From CAZFAP01 sp964516325 (GTDB taxonomy: Bacteria; Auribacterota; JABMQX01), in NCBI GenBank assembly GCA_964516325.1, contig CAZFAP010000160.1, forward strand, positions 1 through 11,395: 11,395 bases of DNA, written 5' to 3'. Positions 7,702 to 11,395 of this stretch are shown piece by piece. The notes under the pieces are model-generated. The model saw only the letters and a list, made by a program, of their open reading frames with translations, searched no databases and was not told the DNA's origin. Each line of letters begins with the position of its first letter. The stretch's first letter is position 1. The position numbers were made by a program, and so were the translations under genes.

Positions 7702-7730
7702 TTGATTTTGAACCGTGACCGCGATACATT
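7702..7730 (+). promoter_or_regulatory. Candidate sigma-70-type promoter of the ATPase/TOPRIM unit
   Basis: TTGATT (7702-7707) and TACATT (7725-7730) are separated by 17 bp. Each matches 4 of 6 consensus bases, in the 104-bp gap after the larA-like stop and 51 bp before the ATPase ATG. This suggests the two-gene unit is transcribed on its own rather than only by read-through. Confidence 0.4.
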
Positions 7731-7781
7731 CGTTCGGCTGCACGTAGCAAATGATCGCTCACGGCCTCAGGAGGGTTGCTC

Positions 7782-9059
7782 ATGATCCGTCGAATTCGAA
7801 TTGACGGCTACAAATCCTTTAGGAACTTCGAGGTCGAGCTTGCACCCCTATCCGTAATTCTGGGTCCGAACGCCTCCGGGAAAAGCAATCTTTTGGACGC
7901 AATCTATTTGTTGTCTCAGTTGGTGTCGCGAAGGAACCTGAAGGAAGCCTTCGAGGAGCATAGAGGGTTGCCGCTGGAAAGCTTCTTCTACGGGGACGTG
8001 GGCTACGAGCAACTGCTGGAGAAACCCAGCCTGAGGTTCAGCCTCGAAGTGGATGTGGAGCTGTCGGACTGGGTCCGTGAGCGCGTCAGGGACATTGTTC
8101 GTAAGAAGAAGGATAGCGACATTGTCGGCACCGACGGGAAGGCGAGAGGAGTTATCAGGGAGAAGCTCCTGCGGTACCGGATGGTTCTGGAGGCTTCACC
8201 GAAGACAGGTTACGTGAAAGTTGTGGATGAAAGGCTCGCAGCAATCAAGCGCAATGGCGAGGAGAAAAAGAGAAATGCGTTCATCGAGCGCATCGGCAAA
8301 GACGGCACTGAGCGAATTCACTTGAGGATGGAGAGGCAGGCACACCCGACGTACCACGACGTTGGCTTGGAGCACACGATCGTGTCAACGGCACCTTATG
8401 AGCCGTATTACCCTCACGTTGCAGCACTTCGCATGGAATTGGAAAACTGGCGGGTTTACTACCTGGAACCAAGGGCTCTCATGAGAGAGGATGTTCCGAT
8501 TGCCGACGTGAGGAGCGTCGGTCCGAGAGGCGAGAACCTCGCAGCTTTTTTGAACTTTTTGGAGAAAACCGCTCCGGATGGTTTCCGTGCATTCAACCTC
8601 AAACTCAAGCAAGTGATGCCCACGCGAGCTCGCATGGAGGTGTACCCCACGAGGGAGGGGCGCGTGGGCCTGCGGCTCTTTGAGAACGGTATTCATTACT
8701 CAGCACGGGTTATGTCGGAAGGGACCTTGCGTCTGGTCGGCTTGTTGGCGGCTTTGCACCCCGGCAACCAGGCCAGCGTTGTGGCGTTCGAGGAGCCAGA
8801 AAACGGAGTCCACCCGGTACGGCTGAAGATCATCAGCGACGCCTTGAAGGGGGCAGCGGAAAGCGGGAAGCAGGTGATCGTCACGACCCATTCCAGTGTC
8901 CTTCCAACATACTTCGAGGATAAGAGTCTGTTTGTCTGTCGGAAAGAAGATGATCGCACAACGATCACGCCATTTCGCTCGCTCGGTCCGCTTTTCCGGG
9001 GGAAAGAAATCGAGGGTGCTCTTGAGGACCGAATCCTGAGAGGCGAACTTGGTGGATAG
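7782..9059 (+). CDS. SMC/RecF-like AAA ATPase, OLD-like system component
   Basis: This 425-residue ATPase is of the ABC-related AAA_15/AAA_21 group used in many phage-defence systems. IRIDGYKSFRNF (6-17) is the usual opening, followed by Walker A GPNASGKS (28-35). A long, charged middle insert (about 60-230) replaces the SMC coiled coil. The C-terminal half has an ABC-signature-like MSEGTLRLVGLL (311-322), Walker B with catalytic acidic pair VVAFEEPENGVHP (333-345) and the switch histidine VIVTTHSS (365-372). All ATPase motifs appear intact. I chose ATG 7782 over the in-frame TTG 7776 because AGGAGG (7769-7774) is 7 bases from the ATG but only 1 from the TTG. It lacks its own TOPRIM nuclease domain, and the next gene, overlapping its stop, probably supplies that function. 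The precise system and what it senses are not known. Confidence 0.88.
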   Translation: MIRRIRIDGYKSFRNFEVELAPLSVILGPNASGKSNLLDAIYLLSQLVSRRNLKEAFEEHRGLPLESFFYGDVGYEQLLEKPSLRFSLEVDVELSDWVRERVRDIVRKKKDSDIVGTDGKARGVIREKLLRYRMVLEASPKTGYVKVVDERLAAIKRNGEEKKRNAFIERIGKDGTERIHLRMERQAHPTYHDVGLEHTIVSTAPYEPYYPHVAALRMELENWRVYYLEPRALMREDVPIADVRSVGPRGENLAAFLNFLEKTAPDGFRAFNLKLKQVMPTRARMEVYPTREGRVGLRLFENGIHYSARVMSEGTLRLVGLLAALHPGNQASVVAFEEPENGVHPVRLKIISDALKGAAESGKQVIVTTHSSVLPTYFEDKSLFVCRKEDDRTTITPFRSLGPLFRGKEIEGALEDRILRGELGG

Positions 9060-9684
9060 GCTGAAGGTTATTTACTTTCTTGAGGACCGCGCCCAAGAGC
9101 AGTTCATGCTGGCACTGGTGAACAGAATTGCCTCCGAGGTTTCCATCCCCAGCCAACTGCTTTCGTCCACCGTCATGTCGAGCAGAGGCGGGTCAATGGT
9201 TCTGAACGAATTCGGCCAGTTCACCCGCGACCGAAGAAAGGCAGGGGTTGCGGGGGCGGCTATGATCGTGGTGGCCGTGGACGGTGACTGCCAGGGCCAC
9301 GCCGAGAAGGCATCGCAGTTGTTAAAAAAGGTCAAGCATACGGACCCGTTCCGTGACATTTTGGCCTTCGCCATTCCTGACCCTCACATCGAGAGATGGT
9401 ATCTCGTTGACCAGGTGGCTCTGAAGAAAGCCGCCGGCCTGAAGCAGGGAATTGCCCCACCGCCCTACAAGTGCCAAAGGGCATACTATAAAAAGCTGCT
9501 GCGGGACGCGTTGCGAGAACAGGACATTTCCTCATACGACGGTTCGGAATTTGGGGCAGAGATCGCCCGCAATATTTCTGACCTCCACGCGGCTGGCAAA
9601 CAAGACCCGTCATTCGCGAAATTCGTGGAGGAGGTTAAGAGAGTTCTCCGGCGAGCCTACGGCGGTGCCGTTCCGGACCGATAA
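9052..9684 (+). CDS. TOPRIM/DUF4276-like protein, partner of the ATPase
   Basis: This protein of about 210 residues overlaps the end of the ATPase gene by 8 bp (GTG 9052, GAGAGG 8 bases upstream; an in-frame TTG at 9049 is the alternative start). The pattern suits a small TOPRIM-type fold. A first beta strand with acidic residues is VIYFLEDRAQEQF (6-18: E11, E16). A second strand ends in a DxD motif, MIVVAVDGDC (71-80: D77, D79). IPDPHIERWYLVD (108-120, E114) resembles the IP..E.W.L.D signature of DUF4276/RloB-like proteins that accompany AAA_15/21 ATPases. Usual TOPRIM proteins have E-G in the first motif, whereas here it is E-D. By analogy with OLD, Gabija and PARIS-type systems it may be the nuclease effector triggered by the ATPase, but this is inference. 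The family call rests on motif pattern and context only. Confidence 0.72.
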   Translation: MDRLKVIYFLEDRAQEQFMLALVNRIASEVSIPSQLLSSTVMSSRGGSMVLNEFGQFTRDRRKAGVAGAAMIVVAVDGDCQGHAEKASQLLKKVKHTDPFRDILAFAIPDPHIERWYLVDQVALKKAAGLKQGIAPPPYKCQRAYYKKLLRDALREQDISSYDGSEFGAEIARNISDLHAAGKQDPSFAKFVEEVKRVLRRAYGGAVPDR

Positions 9685-9715
9685 CGTCGTTTGGGCCTGC
9701 CAAAATTGTCCCGGA
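9672..9715 (+). terminator. Stem-loop at the end of the two-gene unit
   Basis: TCCGGAC (9672-9678) pairs with GTCCCGGA (9708-9715) apart from one bulged C. It encloses a smaller perfect stem TTTGG/CCAAA (9690-9694 with 9700-9704). The structure begins inside the last codons and surrounds the stop. No T-run follows, so termination is possible but unproven. Confidence 0.25.
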
Positions 9716-9756
9716 CTCAACGCACAGAAGGGGGGGGCCACCGACACGACCCCCAG

Positions 9757-9813
9757 GACGAGGGCATCCTCTGCGTCCGCGACGCCGGCGAAACCCTCCA
9801 CCGCCTCGCCTGA
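9757..9813 (+). pseudogene. Direct repeat copy 2: orphan larA-like 3' end
   Basis: This 57-bp block translates as DEGILCVRDAGETLHRLA plus stop and aligns without gaps to the end of the larA-like gene at 7621-7677. There are 7 mismatches; two are synonymous and the rest change P to R, I to T, F to H and V to L. Nothing like the body of LarA precedes it. The only further match is GACCCCC just upstream (9748-9754), which would need an 18-bp in-frame gap relative to larA. It is therefore a detached gene end with no reading frame of its own. It is either an insertion-site duplication or the relic of a second larA copy. Confidence 0.75.
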
Positions 9814-9945
9814 AGCGCGCGTCTGGCTGGTGGGCACGAAGGCGGCCAATCATGAGGAAGGTTTCTCGGTGTGGCTCACAACCGCGCTTACCGATATGGC
9901 GCGACGGGCGCGGAACTCGGGGCGTGCCCGACTCCAGCAGTGGAC

Positions 9946-10836
9946 TTACTTCTTCCAGGGCGGAACTTCGGGGAGGACCTTTTCGAATTCTGCGATGAGG
10001 TCGGCTTCGTAGGCGCCATCGTAGGCGCCTGAGAGGAATCGCTCGCACGCTTCGTTGTGGAACAACTCCCAGGACTTCTCCTCGCTCCCCGGATTGACCG
10101 GGAAAAATAGCGCGCCGTTCGCCCGGGCAGCTTCCAGATCGCCGGGGGCATCGCCAATCATCAGGATGTGGTCGTTTGGGTATCGTCCCTGGTTGGCGAG
10201 TTGAATGTGCTGCTTTTTTGTCCCCATTTCCTGACCGGCGACGACGGAGACAAGTCGCGCGAGGCCGTGTTCCTCCCATTCCCGTTTCAAGGCCGCGTAA
10301 GGGGTGGCGGACACGATGATGATGTCGGCAAATCCGGCGAGCTTCTCCAGGCTCTCCCGCACGTAGGGATACGGGGGGACGCCGTGGACGATGTCCTCGA
10401 TGCTCGCATTGACGGATTTGCTCCATGCGAGTGCCTGCGCGAGAACCAGATCGCTTGTCCGGTTCACGGCTTCTTGAAGCGCGGGATTGCCCAACTTCGT
10501 TTCCTTGCTTGACCACTCTCGCAGAGAAGGAACCTGCGGAATGTTGACGCCTCGCTTCTTGACCTCCGGTCTCTCAGCGAGGAGGTCGAAGGTCAGCAGG
10601 AGCGCCGGGAAGCGATTGATGCCCCGCCACTTCGAGTAGAGGTTGACGAATTCCGCGACCTCACGGGCATATTTCGAGACCGCTTGAAGTCCCCAGTGCT
10701 TGATGATGTTCGGGATGAAGCATTCCTTGTGCTTGATTTCCATCGTGTCAAAAGCACAGCCGTCGGAATCAATCGCGACGAGAAAATCGTGCTTCGGCTT
10801 GAGGTTCTTCAGTTCCGCTTGAGCATCGAGTGTCAT
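9946..10836 (-). CDS. HAD-superfamily hydrolase (phosphatase-like)
   Basis: This 296-residue protein carries the four HAD motifs. AIDSDGCAFDTM (21-32) gives the nucleophile D23 and acid/base D25. IIIVSATP (172-179) provides the motif II serine S176. K207/K208 in MGTKKQHI supplies the motif III lysine. MIGDAPGDLEAA (226-237) provides the Mg-binding D229 and D233. A large helical cap between motifs I and II (about 35-155) marks a C1-capped type, suited to small phosphorylated metabolites such as sugar phosphates. The substrate cannot be read from sequence. Motif I has C where T or V is usual after DxDG. The ATG at 10836 has GGAGG (complement of 10847-10851) ten bases upstream. It converges on the ATPase/TOPRIM unit and is on the same strand as the SDR gene, but 338 bp separate them, so an operon is doubtful. 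Confidence 0.85.
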   Translation of the reverse strand: MTLDAQAELKNLKPKHDFLVAIDSDGCAFDTMEIKHKECFIPNIIKHWGLQAVSKYAREVAEFVNLYSKWRGINRFPALLLTFDLLAERPEVKKRGVNIPQVPSLREWSSKETKLGNPALQEAVNRTSDLVLAQALAWSKSVNASIEDIVHGVPPYPYVRESLEKLAGFADIIIVSATPYAALKREWEEHGLARLVSVVAGQEMGTKKQHIQLANQGRYPNDHILMIGDAPGDLEAARANGALFFPVNPGSEEKSWELFHNEACERFLSGAYDGAYEADLIAEFEKVLPEVPPWKK

Positions 10837-11174
10837 GCTTCTTGGGCCTCCATCGTGTCAATTGTTCATCGTTTCAAGCAAGAAGTCCTGCTGCACCTTG
10901 CCCTCGGGCGCGGCGTTTCTCCGCGGGTAGTTCTCAGGTGTACCGCCGCCCCGCCCTCAGGAGACCTTTGCCACCGCGACCCGTTTTGGCGAGGAGGGGT
11001 CGAACCGGGAGCAAGATGCCCCCGATACAGCTGGCAGGATGCGAGCGGTACGGCGACCGACCCCACGTCTTGGTGGCATCGGCACAGCAGGTCACGGGCG
11101 GGGCCGGTCCCCCACTCAAACGTAGCCACACCCTTGCCTTGTGCATCACGTGGTGTAGTCCCATGCGCGATTCC
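10837..11174. other. Non-coding stretch between SDR and HAD genes
   Basis: No gene is supported. Short frames are open on both strands but contain nothing recognisable, and the plus-strand frame at 10684-11190 runs antisense into the HAD gene. It contains one inverted copy of the 9-mer GGTGTGGCT (complement of 11124-11132), also found at 4901-4909 and 9869-9877. The HAD ribosome-binding site is at 10847-10851. Confidence 0.4.
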
Positions 11175-11395
11175 TCAGCCCGCCAGATAGCCGCCGTCCA
11201 CGTAGAGAATCTGCCCGGTCACGTAATCGGAGGCTTTGCTGGCCAAGTAGACCACCGCGCCCTTCAGGTCCTCCGGCTTTCCCCAGCGCTTGATTGCCAG
11301 CCGGCTGATGATTTTATTATGTCTTTCTGGGTCCTGGTAGAGCTTTTCGGTCATCTCGGTGTGGATGAACCCGGGACCGACGGCGTTGACCTGGA
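11175..11395 (-). CDS. Short-chain dehydrogenase/reductase, C-terminal part only
   Basis: The last 73 codons of an SDR oxidoreductase are present; the N-terminal part lies beyond the window. The fragment starts at QVNAVGPGFIHTEMTEKL, the conserved N-A-x-x-P-G segment after the catalytic Tyr-Lys of classical SDRs. It continues with RWGKPEDLKGAVVYLAS and ends with ASDYVTGQILYVDGGYLAG, the standard C-terminus. The DPER...RWGKPEDL and DGGYLAG wording is closest to the gluconate 5-dehydrogenase / 2-keto-3-deoxygluconate dehydrogenase (IdnO/KduD) branch, which would fit a sugar-acid theme. FabG-like 3-oxoacyl reductases are also similar here, and the cofactor motif and catalytic tetrad are outside the window. 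The stop TGA is at 11175-11177. Confidence 0.88.
   Translation of the reverse strand, partial: QVNAVGPGFIHTEMTEKLYQDPERHNKIISRLAIKRWGKPEDLKGAVVYLASKASDYVTGQILYVDGGYLAG

Noticed and set aside
7776..7781. TTG as start of the ATPase gene
   Set aside because: The Shine-Dalgarno AGGAGG ends one base before it; the ATG at 7782 has correct spacing.
10996..11008. GGTTCGACCCC string on the minus strand resembling a tRNA T-loop
   Set aside because: The flanking bases do not form a T-arm and no acceptor, D or anticodon arms could be found around it.
10684..11190. 168-codon plus-strand frame across the HAD gene start
   Set aside because: It is antisense to the HAD N-terminus, including its catalytic motif, and has no family features.
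1..11395. CRISPR array, integrase or transposase
   Set aside because: No regularly spaced repeats of CRISPR size and no protein with recombinase or transposase features were seen on either strand.

Overview
The window is about 11.4 kb of bacterial chromosome with high GC by eye. It carries seven convincing genes separated by unusually long non-coding stretches. Those stretches hold small palindromic repeats: hairpin-rich units, direct and inverted CAGGAT/ATCCTG words, and a GCGGATGCACGCAGAT-type string. Repeats of this style are, from memory, common in Planctomycetes/Verrucomicrobia-like bacteria and several uncultured candidate phyla. The lineage is therefore an inference and cannot be fixed from this window.

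Layout, left to right. Positions 1-545 are non-coding and repeat-rich. 546-2837 (+) encodes a secreted protein resembling six-hairpin (alpha/alpha-barrel) glycosidases. It converges on gnd (2949-4358, -), a complete 6-phosphogluconate dehydrogenase of the pentose phosphate pathway. Positions 4359-5198 are a second long non-coding stretch with several inverted repeats. 5199-6452 (+) is pdxB, 4-phosphoerythronate dehydrogenase of vitamin B6 synthesis. Its 3' end overlaps by 23 bp a LarA-family (nickel-pincer racemase/epimerase) gene at 6430-7677. Next comes a two-gene unit at 7782-9684 (+): an SMC/RecF-like AAA ATPase whose stop overlaps the start of a small TOPRIM/DUF4276-like protein. This architecture recalls OLD-like anti-phage systems. 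After it lie a HAD-superfamily phosphatase-like gene (9946-10836, -), 338 bp of non-coding DNA, and the 3' end of a short-chain dehydrogenase gene (11175-11395, -, running off the window).

The most notable signal is a 57-bp direct repeat, 50/57 identical by hand count. The last 18 codons plus stop of the larA-like gene (7621-7677) recur at 9757-9813, immediately beyond the ATPase/TOPRIM pair. The two-gene unit is therefore bracketed by two copies of a gene's 3' end. That is the footprint expected of an accessory cassette inserted into, and restoring, the end of a host gene, or of a degraded tandem larA copy. The unit also has its own plausible promoter (7702-7730), consistent with an independently expressed accessory module.

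Most of the remaining genes concern sugars and sugar acids (glycosidase, gnd, pdxB, LarA-like, SDR of the gluconate/2-keto-3-deoxygluconate type). No integrase, transposase, rRNA, tRNA or CRISPR array is visible.
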